A stretch of 64,000 nt of DNA from Candidatus Obscuribacterales bacterium. Lineage in GTDB: Bacteria; Cyanobacteriota; Vampirovibrionia; Obscuribacterales; Obscuribacteraceae. The translations under genes and the position numbers were made by a program. The DNA is taken from positions 62,001-126,000 of the forward strand of contig JAIELX010000008.1 of NCBI GenBank assembly GCA_019752635.1. The letters are read 5' to 3'. Positions within the stretch are counted from its first letter, which is position 1. Every line of letters starts with the position of its first letter. Shown piece by piece: positions 34,801 to 41,804 of the stretch. The notes below the pieces were generated by a model that had not been told where the DNA came from, did not search any database, and saw nothing but the letters and a program-made list of their open reading frames with translations.

Positions 34801-34841
34801 AGCTGCAGTGCTTCAGTCTCGAAATCTATCGGTACGCTGAT
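31818..34841 (-). CDS. ABC exporter with degenerate C39-like domain
   Basis: A paralogue of the next gene with the same order: N-terminal cNMP-binding-like region, C39-like domain, membrane domain, ATPase (VGRSGCGKST, LSGGERQRLSIAR, ILIFDEATSALD). Gap-free alignment shows all three peptidase residues replaced: Cys to Ser, His to Asp, Asp to Asn. It may bind substrate without cutting it, like the C39-like domain of HlyB. The start is unusual. The first canonical codon is a TTG (34787), but homology with the paralogue begins earlier and AAGGAG lies five bases before an ATC at 34841, listed here as start. This gives 1007 aa. Confidence 0.88.
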   Translation of the reverse strand: MSVPIDFETEALQLLQHTLPFSKLTNQEFSSLCERAKGISYEFAEQISLGNSSVCHIVLTGKLRLLSHQAEAERTFDILEAGEFWIDSFPQFIEGGIYGRAGDNLTVLKLDEKLLQDARSKNIEFDAAWKECVEQWDFLLAFRATGIAASLSRSQLRELTRYIRRFHMEVDSTQNLATHSGVNILEQGGLRVSGSGASHEFSAGDYFLSGTFASLCGIDGTVEVVEPAAVITLSASQLELLQSRSPEISRQLLRELSKKPAFDSSKSGARKYSAAVGANPRPAVDESLLVQFRDLLQNYPVVTSKDAGSSAMACLSMVALYLNKSIDLQEAGAPGEHDLVRDEVAHLVETAEEQGFMVRAIQASFDGLRNAKLPLICLYGDQDFVVLYEIGSKDALVANPSTGLSRISRNEFDTHYRELAVELVPVVSLLMPPNSKNPLTLIMPLLKPWGAEVRDIILASLTCQLIATMVPFFTQTIVDHVIVHEDISMLNMLLIGMLIVTVFQMAMNFGRGVLISALSSKIDHALFGQFFRHLFSLPIAYFEQRSIADLFARFNENSKITAFLSSNAITTLLDGPGSLFYICILFSYNVSFGCATLAYLAILVLTTRLYTPLLRGYTQQLFNKEILVDSAVIESVKGVERIKASAVEPRFHARWESHFLEYMAISFRHEFAMTGYSSVTQLAHLVGRILILFLGAHLVIEKQFTVGQYMAATMMASMVVGPAMRLFQQWSSVQSISIAAGRLNDVFKEKPEELTGKTRLRSIQGSIEFRNVSFRYPNSSRYALRNVSFALTPGQMVAIVGRSGCGKSTLSKLMQGLHSPSAGSILVDGVDLSRLNLKDYRRRIGSVSQTDFFFADLVKENLSLCAPEAPLETVIEAARKAGIHERIEHMASGYDTMLSEEGKNLSGGERQRLSIARALVHDPRILIFDEATSALDYESERQVQTAINELRKDRSVLVIAHRLSTISTADLILVMDDGEIIQRGTHAQLVAADGPYKVLCAQQAVGG

Positions 34842-34854
34842 AGGAACTCCTTGG

Positions 34855-36513
34855 TTAGTCTTTGAAATGGGTGAACTGAAGCTTCAGTAGTGGCGCCAAC
34901 TGCTTGAGCAGCAACCGTTGTTTTCGCGTGGCTAATCGAGCCTGCACGTCAAGCCCCTTCCTCAGTTTGATTTTCTCGCCATTGCAGGTAATCCAGTCCC
35001 TGTTCAGTAAAATCAAAGCGCGGTAGGTAGAGACGCCCCTCGGTGAGACAGTCGGAGCAGCGTCAATTAGTTTTACTGTTCCATTAACGGTTCCATACTG
35101 TTGAAAAGGATAAGCAGGAAACTGAAGTTTATAAATCTGTCCGGTTTTCAGAAAGGCCATTTTGTCGTTCGGTACGGCGACATCAGCCATGAGAGCCTCG
35201 TTGTCCGGAACGATGGTCATCAATTGCTCACCGGGCTGAACAACCTGACCGGGTCCTTGTAAATTTACCAGCGCGACGACGCCATCGGTCGGGGCTCGAA
35301 GATCGCATTTTTCCAATACATGCGATGCGGCACGCAGTCTCTCCTGCAAACGCAGTATCTGATTTTCTTCTTCGACGGTTGCGCTGCTTTCGCTTGCCAA
35401 AGTGGATCGCCCCTGACGCAGCGCCATGATAAGACTAGTTCGCGCTTCTCTTAGTTGAACCTCTTCCCCCCGCATTTTGAGGCCAATATTGGCGGCAGAA
35501 GCTGTTAACTGATTCAGCTCGCTCAAGGTCTCAGCGTTAGAGACTGCATGCGCGCTCCTGATCTCATCAAGTTCGTGCTGCGCTGACTCCAGACTGCCTT
35601 GCGTTTGCCTCAAGGAATACTCGGCTGTCGTTAGGGCACGCTTCTTGCCTTCCATCTGCATGCGCGAGTCCAGACATTCAGTTCTGGAAGAGGCGCCGGA
35701 TTTGAAGGCAGACTGATAAGCTTCATACTGCTTTCTGGCAAGTTTGTATGAGCTTTCGCGTTGACTGACTTCGTTAGTCTGGTACTCCAATTGTTGTTTC
35801 AAGGAGGCAATGGTTACCGACAGTTTGTCCTCTTCAATCTTACGTTGCTGTGCTGAATTCTTGAGCGATTCGTGTTTAAACTTCTCTTGCTGCGCCAGTG
35901 CGTCTTTTTGTTGTGTCAACACCATCATTCGCGCAACAGGTCCGTTCTCTGCTCTCAGCATGTTTTGCTCAACCTGCCGCAAGTGTTGCTGTGCAGCATA
36001 GATGCGGCCGATCGCCTCTGCAACAGGTGCGCTGCTAGAAAGGTCCGCCGGTAGCATATTCGGTGCTTTCAAATAATTTTCCAGCACTGTCTTGGCATGA
36101 CGGTGACTTTGCAAGGTGCGCTGAGCAACCTGCAGTTCGTGCTCCAAGCGATTCACGTCCGCAGCCATCCGATACTTCTCTAGCGATGCTACTACCATCC
36201 CCTTACTGACGTGTTGTCCTGACTTGACAAAAATGGACGTAACCTTTCCGTCGAAAGGAACCTTAACTGGCTGAACGTCATTTTCTGGAACAAGGCGCCC
36301 CGGAGCCTGCGCGATTTCATCCACTTCAGTGAACCAGGACCACAGCAACAGCAGCACCACTGTCATTGCCATTACGATGGTCGCACCATCGCGCCCCATC
36401 CTGTTGAATTCGACTCTTTCCGACTTCTTGCCAAGCTCGCCATCATTCGAGTTGTGCCGTAGTTTGCCCGGCGATATTGCATTTATGGGAGTAAACTTCG
36501 GAGCAAACAACAC
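34855..36513 (-). CDS. HlyD-family membrane fusion protein (adaptor 1)
   Basis: A 552-aa periplasmic adaptor linking the ABC exporter to TolC. A single transmembrane helix (~46-65, IVMAMTVVLLLLWSWF) is followed by the biotinyl-lipoyl half-motif VKVPFDGKVTSIFVKSGQHVSKGMVVASLE. Two long coiled coils (~115-390) come next, then the second half-motif DLRAPTDGVVALVNLQGPGQVVQPGEQLM and a beta-barrel. The start is a GTG at 36513, 9 bp after the parvulin gene stop. Its end lies 13 bp before the start of the degenerate C39 exporter. Confidence 0.92.
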   Translation of the reverse strand: MLFAPKFTPINAISPGKLRHNSNDGELGKKSERVEFNRMGRDGATIVMAMTVVLLLLWSWFTEVDEIAQAPGRLVPENDVQPVKVPFDGKVTSIFVKSGQHVSKGMVVASLEKYRMAADVNRLEHELQVAQRTLQSHRHAKTVLENYLKAPNMLPADLSSSAPVAEAIGRIYAAQQHLRQVEQNMLRAENGPVARMMVLTQQKDALAQQEKFKHESLKNSAQQRKIEEDKLSVTIASLKQQLEYQTNEVSQRESSYKLARKQYEAYQSAFKSGASSRTECLDSRMQMEGKKRALTTAEYSLRQTQGSLESAQHELDEIRSAHAVSNAETLSELNQLTASAANIGLKMRGEEVQLREARTSLIMALRQGRSTLASESSATVEEENQILRLQERLRAASHVLEKCDLRAPTDGVVALVNLQGPGQVVQPGEQLMTIVPDNEALMADVAVPNDKMAFLKTGQIYKLQFPAYPFQQYGTVNGTVKLIDAAPTVSPRGVSTYRALILLNRDWITCNGEKIKLRKGLDVQARLATRKQRLLLKQLAPLLKLQFTHFKD

Positions 36514-36522
36514 AAATGATAC

Positions 36523-37323
36523 CTAGAGATTCAGCGTTAGGGGATTGCGTGATCGAGTTTCAGTAAGCCATTGATCAAACAACTCTTGCATCAATTTTTC
36601 CCGGGTTTCTGCATCTAAGCTGGCCTTGTGAAATTTGTGCACAAGAATAATTTCGTAATGTTTGAAAATCTTGACCGGTCCTATCAAAGCACCTTCGGGA
36701 CTATCTGCAATCAGCTCTTGAACTTGCGGCTGGAGACTGGCGACTGCCACTTTGCCCTGATATCCGCAAGCCAAATTTGTCTTAGTGTCGGTACTATAGC
36801 GACGCGCAAAATCGAAGAAGGAAGCGTTATCCTCCCGAATGGCCGCCACCATTTCTTTGGCGGCCTCTTCCTTTCCAGTCACTATCTTGTACATCTCTAC
36901 GCAATTCAGACTCAGCCTGCGCAGTTCAAAATATTTTTCGATCGACTCGGCAAATAGTGCTTCTTTGAGAAGTTCGAGTCCAGCCTCATAAGCGCACATG
37001 CTAACCAGTCCGACATCAGTGAGGTGATGGTTCGCCAACCACACCTGCATATCTTCTGCGGAAATGAGCCCTTTGTTCTTGCGAAACGCGATGATTTGCC
37101 TGGACAAGTGCTCCTGGTCCGGACTAAGCCCGCGGTCTTGCAACTCCCGCCTTATCAAAACTTCGTTCAGAACCTGCTCGATTGCCGTCCACTGCCCACC
37201 TATGATTAGACCCTGAACAAGTTCAAACGGAGTAATCTTGAGATTACCGAGCTGCACGAATTGCATTTGGCGAGTTGCCGAGGATGGCGCAGCCGAATTG
37301 TTGCCTGGTTCGCCAGTACTCAT
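36523..37323 (-). CDS. Parvulin/SurA-like peptidyl-prolyl isomerase family protein
   Basis: A 266-aa protein without an obvious signal peptide. Residues ~40-130 resemble the SurA N-terminal chaperone helices (VLNEVLIRRELQDRGLSPDQEHL). Residues ~155-240 resemble a PpiC domain: DFARRYSTDTKTNLACGYQGKVAVASLQPQV, then GALIGPVKIFKHYEIILVHKF. It may help fold or hold the secretion substrate. Similar proteins accompany HlyD/C39 systems. It lies between TolC and HlyD in the same operon. Confidence 0.82.
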   Translation of the reverse strand: MSTGEPGNNSAAPSSATRQMQFVQLGNLKITPFELVQGLIIGGQWTAIEQVLNEVLIRRELQDRGLSPDQEHLSRQIIAFRKNKGLISAEDMQVWLANHHLTDVGLVSMCAYEAGLELLKEALFAESIEKYFELRRLSLNCVEMYKIVTGKEEAAKEMVAAIREDNASFFDFARRYSTDTKTNLACGYQGKVAVASLQPQVQELIADSPEGALIGPVKIFKHYEIILVHKFHKASLDAETREKLMQELFDQWLTETRSRNPLTLNL

Positions 37324-37336
37324 TGGTTACTATTCC

Positions 37337-38992
37337 TCAATCATAGCGAAGTCGGGTATTGATACTACGCACGGTGAAGCCTCCTATGGCCTGCCGAAGC
37401 TGTGCTTGCTGCGTGTTATAGTTGTAAACAGCGTTTACATAGTTTTGCAGGGCTCTAGTCAAGTTAGATTGGGCCTGTATCACGTCAATATTTATCCCAA
37501 TCCCCGCCCTTAGCCTCTCTTCCGCAAGACTGAGCTGCTCTTCTGATTCGGCCTCTGCCTGCCGAGCAATCTCAATATTGCGCTCAGCGGCAGCGGAGTT
37601 AATGTACGCTTGACGGACCTGCGCGCGAATTTGCAGTTCTTGATTGTACAGAGCCATTTGAGCAGCGCGCGAGGACGACAGTCCTGCTGCAAAGTTGGCT
37701 CCCACGGGAACACCCAGGGCATTCAACTGCCACGCAAACTGAAGGGTCCTTTGAGTACCATCTGTGGTGCCTGCGCCGTCGGAAGGAAAAAACTTGCCCT
37801 CCTGAACCTGGTACGATGCGGTCGGCACGAGTGGTGTCAGTGTTTGCAGCGACTGCGCCAGCTGTTGCCGCACAGCATTCTTTCGCTCCGGAATCTCCGG
37901 ACGCTGTTTCATGGCAAGGGCAACAAGCTGGTCAACAGACAATTTAGGATCAACAAGAGTTGTCTTATCCAGCGGAGCCGCCATCGGCATTATGTAATCG
38001 GACAACGGCAAATTCAACGTGACTCCCAAGTTAATAGCGGAGGCCCGAGTCTGCACCTGTTGCGACACTAACGACTGGCGGTCTTGTGCCAATTGAGTCT
38101 TTGCCTGGAGCAATTGCAGTTTGGTGCCCATTCCTGTTTGCCACAGAGCTTCATTGAGACTGAGAATCTTTCTGGAATTCTCCACGGAGATATCAGCTAC
38201 GTGAAGCAGGGCTATCTCCTTACATAGCGCGAAATAGCTGTTCGCCGCGTTGAACAATGCGGTTTGCAAACTGGTGCGAACGGTTGCGGCCTGAACTCGA
38301 GATTGAAAGTAGTTTACTAGCAAGGCGGTCAGGGTCTGCCCGCCGTTGGCGATAGTAACACCATAAGTTCTGTATCTTAACCGCTCGATTTGTATTGTCG
38401 ATTGCTGCGCCGGAGGGGGCGTGTTATTCCGGTAAGAAGCAACCAACTGTGCCGTTTGTTCTGGAAGCGACGGAGGTGGAGTCAGCACTCTTACGTTCTG
38501 AGCATTTTCCGAAAGGTTGAATCCGTTAAGCGCGGCCAAACCGCCAAGCACTTGCAGATTGGCGGAGCGGCCAAGCCATCGTTGCTGCAGGTACGGCAAG
38601 TTTCTCCTCACCGCAATTTTTAGGACCTGGTCAAGGGCAAGCTCTTTCTGCTTAAGTGCATCGAGGATCAACGGTGAGCTAAACTGCTTGAGCGGCTCCT
38701 GATCTGGAATATCCTGAAGAGTCAGCGTGATGCGAGCTGCAAGAGGGGCACGAAACTCTTTCGGCGATTTCGCGTCGTCCGCCTGCGAGTCTGACGAGTC
38801 GGAAAGTGCGGTACCCGGCCCCGCTGGTACTTGAGACAATCCAGCACGCAGGCGAGAATCCAGAGACTCCAGCTTGCTTCCCGGGTCGCTTGCCGCTCCG
38901 CTTTCCGCGCAGCAGGCAGGCTTGGTCAGAACTAGCGGAAGAATCATGCCAAGGAGGCAGACCGAAACTTTAGGCGAACAGGGCGTGACCAT
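37337..38992 (-). CDS. TolC-family outer-membrane efflux protein
   Basis: A 551-aa outer-membrane channel with a signal peptide (residues 1-30). The mature part has TolC-like repeats: long helices with ALDQVLKIAVRRNLPYLQQ, ANSYFALCKEIALL, LQLLQAKTQLAQDRQSL, then in the second half RQAYINSAAAERNIEIARQ and EERLRAGIGINIDVIQAQSNLTRA. It forms the exit duct of the tripartite exporter. It lies between the two HlyD genes. Confidence 0.92.
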   Translation of the reverse strand: MVTPCSPKVSVCLLGMILPLVLTKPACCAESGAASDPGSKLESLDSRLRAGLSQVPAGPGTALSDSSDSQADDAKSPKEFRAPLAARITLTLQDIPDQEPLKQFSSPLILDALKQKELALDQVLKIAVRRNLPYLQQRWLGRSANLQVLGGLAALNGFNLSENAQNVRVLTPPPSLPEQTAQLVASYRNNTPPPAQQSTIQIERLRYRTYGVTIANGGQTLTALLVNYFQSRVQAATVRTSLQTALFNAANSYFALCKEIALLHVADISVENSRKILSLNEALWQTGMGTKLQLLQAKTQLAQDRQSLVSQQVQTRASAINLGVTLNLPLSDYIMPMAAPLDKTTLVDPKLSVDQLVALAMKQRPEIPERKNAVRQQLAQSLQTLTPLVPTASYQVQEGKFFPSDGAGTTDGTQRTLQFAWQLNALGVPVGANFAAGLSSSRAAQMALYNQELQIRAQVRQAYINSAAAERNIEIARQAEAESEEQLSLAEERLRAGIGINIDVIQAQSNLTRALQNYVNAVYNYNTQQAQLRQAIGGFTVRSINTRLRYD

Positions 38993-39109
38993 GGGATTCC
39001 AACCAGATACGGACGCATTGTACTACAAATCCCCTGCAGGCCTCTTGCAAAATTTGGAGGGCCACTCGAAAGCGGCTCTAAATTTCGCATTCTCCATAGC
39101 CACCCCGAA

Positions 39110-40735
39110 CTATGAAGAGGACTTGAAAAATGGCTCACACAGCAGGGTGAGCATGCTGCGCTTTCTGACAACAATGTCTGCAGCTACATCTAGTCCGACC
39201 CTTAACTGATGGCGCTGATTCCCGGTCGCTATCCAGGTCCGGTCCGGAACAATATGAACTCGATAGGTGAGAACGTGAATGCCATCAGGTCCGCCTTTAT
39301 CTACCGTTTCTTCCGGATACGCATCAACCCACTTAACTTCTCCGTTCACAACACCGAACTCTTCGCACGGAAACGCCGAGATACGCAAGCGGACTTTTTC
39401 TCCCGGTTTCACAAAACCAATGTCCTCGCTGCGCACATGCGCCTCCACAATAAGCTCCTCGCTAATTGGAACAATCGTTGCGACTGATTGTCCCTTCTGA
39501 ATCGATTCACCCGGAACCAACTTGATCAGCTGCGACACAACCCCTGCAACGGGCGCGGTAATAATGCGGTCTTTGAGAATATTCTCCGAGAGTAAAATTG
39601 CATCTTGAAGCTCACGAGACTTTCTCTCCAAAGTCTCTAGATTGAAATTGGCTTTAGCCAATTCAGCTTTGGCAGTCACGATCGCTATGTCAAAATTGGC
39701 CTTGCGTTCTGCGACTTTGCGCGTTGCATCGCGAATAGACAACGGCAGATTTGCAATTTGTGACTCCGCCGACTTTATTGATGCCTTTATCTCAGCGCTC
39801 GAGGCTGCGGCGCCGAGGTCCGCGGCCTTAAGGTCCGACTCTGCATTAATCAAGTCCCTTTCGCATTGCGCCAATTGGCTCTTTGCCTGGAGAACGGCAA
39901 ACTCAGTGTCATGGACAAAACTCTTTGCATTCAAATATTTTACGCCGGAAGCAACACCCAACTGGTTTGCCTTTTCGTAAATTTTCAACTCCTCCTCTGC
40001 GTATTGCAGTGAGGTCTGCTGCTCTTCCAAAAGGCTGCGCGCCTTTTCTATTTCTTTGTGCAAAGTCTCTATTTTGGAAATCAATTTCCGCTTGTTGGCG
40101 CCCGCCTGGCTTTGGCGAAGGCGAAGGGCTTCCAGCTTTCCTTCTTTGCTTAAGCCCAGTCTAACTTGCTGAGTTTGCAACTGTTGCACATCAGGTATGT
40201 TCGCGAAATTGGATGATTTGATGTCTGACGTATCGTAGGACGCATTCTCCAGCGAGCTTCGCGCTGCCAATATCCCCCGACACGCGCGATCCGCACTCTC
40301 GATAGACACATCGGCGGCAATTTCTCGAGGGGGACTGCACAGAGCAGCCTCTAGCGCTTCTTTGGCTTGTCTGTTCTGCTCGATCTGTTTGCTAAGCAAC
40401 CGCAATTGGTGCATTTGCTCTTTCAATTCCGATTCAGCTTTAACCTTATTCAGCTCGACTAGAGCTTCGCCTTTTCGTACGACTTGTCCATCTTTCACAA
40501 AGTATTTTTCAATCATGCCCTGCTGCGATGAACGCACGACCTGAACGCGGCTCGTGGGCTCGATGGTGCCGGTCGCCTCCGCACAGACGTCGCTCTCTAC
40601 AAACGCTGACCAAAGTATGAATAGCATCAGAAGAACACCCAACACATACAGCGCTTTGTGCGCCATTGCAGCAGGTTTGTCCAGAGCTGCGAACTTGACG
40701 ACTGCAAGCGAATGACCGCTCCTCTCCGATGTCAT
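39110..40735 (-). CDS. HlyD-family membrane fusion protein (adaptor 2)
   Basis: A 541-aa second adaptor, paralogous to the one at 34855-36513. A transmembrane helix (~29-46, LYVLGVLLMLFILWSAF) is followed by a lipoyl half-motif (VRSSQQGMIEKYFVKDGQVVRKGEALVEL), coiled coils (~90-390), the second half-motif (ITAPVAGVVSQLIKLVPGESIQKGQ) and a C-terminal barrel. The ATG follows AAGGGG. Two adaptors with two ABC exporters suggest either two pumps sharing one TolC or a mixed assembly. Confidence 0.92.
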   Translation of the reverse strand: MTSERSGHSLAVVKFAALDKPAAMAHKALYVLGVLLMLFILWSAFVESDVCAEATGTIEPTSRVQVVRSSQQGMIEKYFVKDGQVVRKGEALVELNKVKAESELKEQMHQLRLLSKQIEQNRQAKEALEAALCSPPREIAADVSIESADRACRGILAARSSLENASYDTSDIKSSNFANIPDVQQLQTQQVRLGLSKEGKLEALRLRQSQAGANKRKLISKIETLHKEIEKARSLLEEQQTSLQYAEEELKIYEKANQLGVASGVKYLNAKSFVHDTEFAVLQAKSQLAQCERDLINAESDLKAADLGAAASSAEIKASIKSAESQIANLPLSIRDATRKVAERKANFDIAIVTAKAELAKANFNLETLERKSRELQDAILLSENILKDRIITAPVAGVVSQLIKLVPGESIQKGQSVATIVPISEELIVEAHVRSEDIGFVKPGEKVRLRISAFPCEEFGVVNGEVKWVDAYPEETVDKGGPDGIHVLTYRVHIVPDRTWIATGNQRHQLRVGLDVAADIVVRKRSMLTLLCEPFFKSSS

Positions 40736-40879
40736 GAGCCCCTTCCTTTGATTGCTTCCAAATTATACCCGCGTCACGCGGCACCGCAGCGCCCCTCCCG
40801 GAAAGACGTTCACGAATTGCAGACAATTCCGAGCTTACCTATGAGCAGGAAGTACGAAATTTGAACATGGGGTAGAGAC

Positions 40880-41437
40880 ATGGGTACTAGCTTTGAACAG
40901 GATTTCAGAACTGAAATCAATACGAAAACACGTTCGCAAGACGACGCAAACCAGAGGCTATTTGAAGATAGTTCCGCCATCGGCGGCAAGCTGCAAATCG
41001 GCGCAGGCTCTGCGGCTGAGCGATCGGAAGTAGCTAAGACAATGCCCACGGAAGGCAAGAAACCACCACCCTTCGAAATTGTGGATGAGAAGGATCCCGA
41101 ATCAAAGAGAGAGGCCGCGATAAAAGAAATCGCGCAGAAAATCAAGACCGGAAAATTCAATGAACAAGCCAAAGAGTTTTTGCTGGAAGCCTTAAATACG
41201 GGCAAAACAGATGACGCCCGAAGGAAATCATTAAGCGACGCTGTCAGCAGTATCAACAAAGAATTGACCAAAGCTTACAAGGAAAGCGGCGAAACGGACC
41301 GGTCCAAACAGTACGAAATACGCCTTCTCAACGTTAAAGGCGCTGATGGCACCTATGACAAGCTGCGGATCGGACTTCAGATCCGAAAGGGTGGCACCGA
41401 CTTCAACGACAGTTTTATGGTCCGAGTCCGAAAGTAA
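40880..41437 (+). CDS. Hypothetical protein in the secretion island
   Basis: A 185-aa hydrophilic protein without signal or membrane segment. The N-terminal third is polar and probably disordered. The middle (REAAIKEIAQKIKTGKFNEQAKEFLLEALNTGKTDDARRKSLSDAVSSINKEL) is helical, and the end is beta-like. It is the only plus-strand gene of the island, transcribed away from adaptor 2 and towards the 56-aa leader peptide gene. It has a GG at 35-36, but the usual hydrophobic leader positions do not fit. No family recognised. Confidence 0.65.
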   Translation: MGTSFEQDFRTEINTKTRSQDDANQRLFEDSSAIGGKLQIGAGSAAERSEVAKTMPTEGKKPPPFEIVDEKDPESKREAAIKEIAQKIKTGKFNEQAKEFLLEALNTGKTDDARRKSLSDAVSSINKELTKAYKESGETDRSKQYEIRLLNVKGADGTYDKLRIGLQIRKGGTDFNDSFMVRVRK

Positions 41438-41497
41438 TCGCCGGTGATACCAACCATTCGATGACCGACGGCGGACAAAGGAATAACTAGACGAAAC

Positions 41498-41668
41498 TTA
41501 CGCCTGAACCTGACTACCGATAGCCTTTTTCATGAGATAACTTAGTCCATCTGTGGCCGCGGCGGCTCCGCCCACTGTCGAGCTCATACCTTGGTCGTCC
41601 AACTCACTAAGCTCTGCGAGCTCCTGATAGACCTCTGATACTTCAGCTTCTTTTCGCCCACTCTTCAT
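41498..41668 (-). CDS. 56-aa double-glycine leader peptide (putative C39 substrate)
   Basis: A 56-aa ORF with ATG start. Residues 1-34 form a leader (YQELAELSELDDQGMSSTVGG) with GG at 33-34, Met at -7 and Leu at -12, as in C39-processed leaders. Cleavage would release a 22-residue peptide (AAAATDGLSYLMKKAIGSQV then QA). It is nearly identical to the first 56 residues of the 843-aa protein, with six substitutions. Where that protein has a Gln codon (CAA), this copy has TAA, and similarity ends there. It may be a true small product or a truncated duplicate. The same upstream DNA is present. Confidence 0.6.
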   Translation of the reverse strand: MKSGRKEAEVSEVYQELAELSELDDQGMSSTVGGAAAATDGLSYLMKKAIGSQVQA

Positions 41669-41788
41669 AGCCTGATTCTCCCCGCGACTACAACAAGAAA
41701 TCGTGCAAGTAAATTCAATGTGCCACCATGCCAACTAACGTCCACGTTACAAGGCTCATGAGAAAAACGTGAGGAACTTACAAAATTT
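41501..41788. repeat. 288-bp direct repeat, copy A (leader plus upstream region)
   Basis: Matches copy B at 44169-44457 in the same orientation, about 90% identical by eye. It covers the 56 leader codons and ~120 bp upstream. The two copies flank the body of the 843-aa gene, about 2.67 kb apart. Confidence 0.9.
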
Positions 41789-41804
41789 GGTCGATTCATC
41801 TTTG

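Noticed and set aside
40880-41437. GG at residues 35-36 of the 185-aa protein as a double-glycine leader
   Set aside because: Hydrophobic residues at -4, -7 and -12 are absent and the gene lies on the other strand from the exporter.
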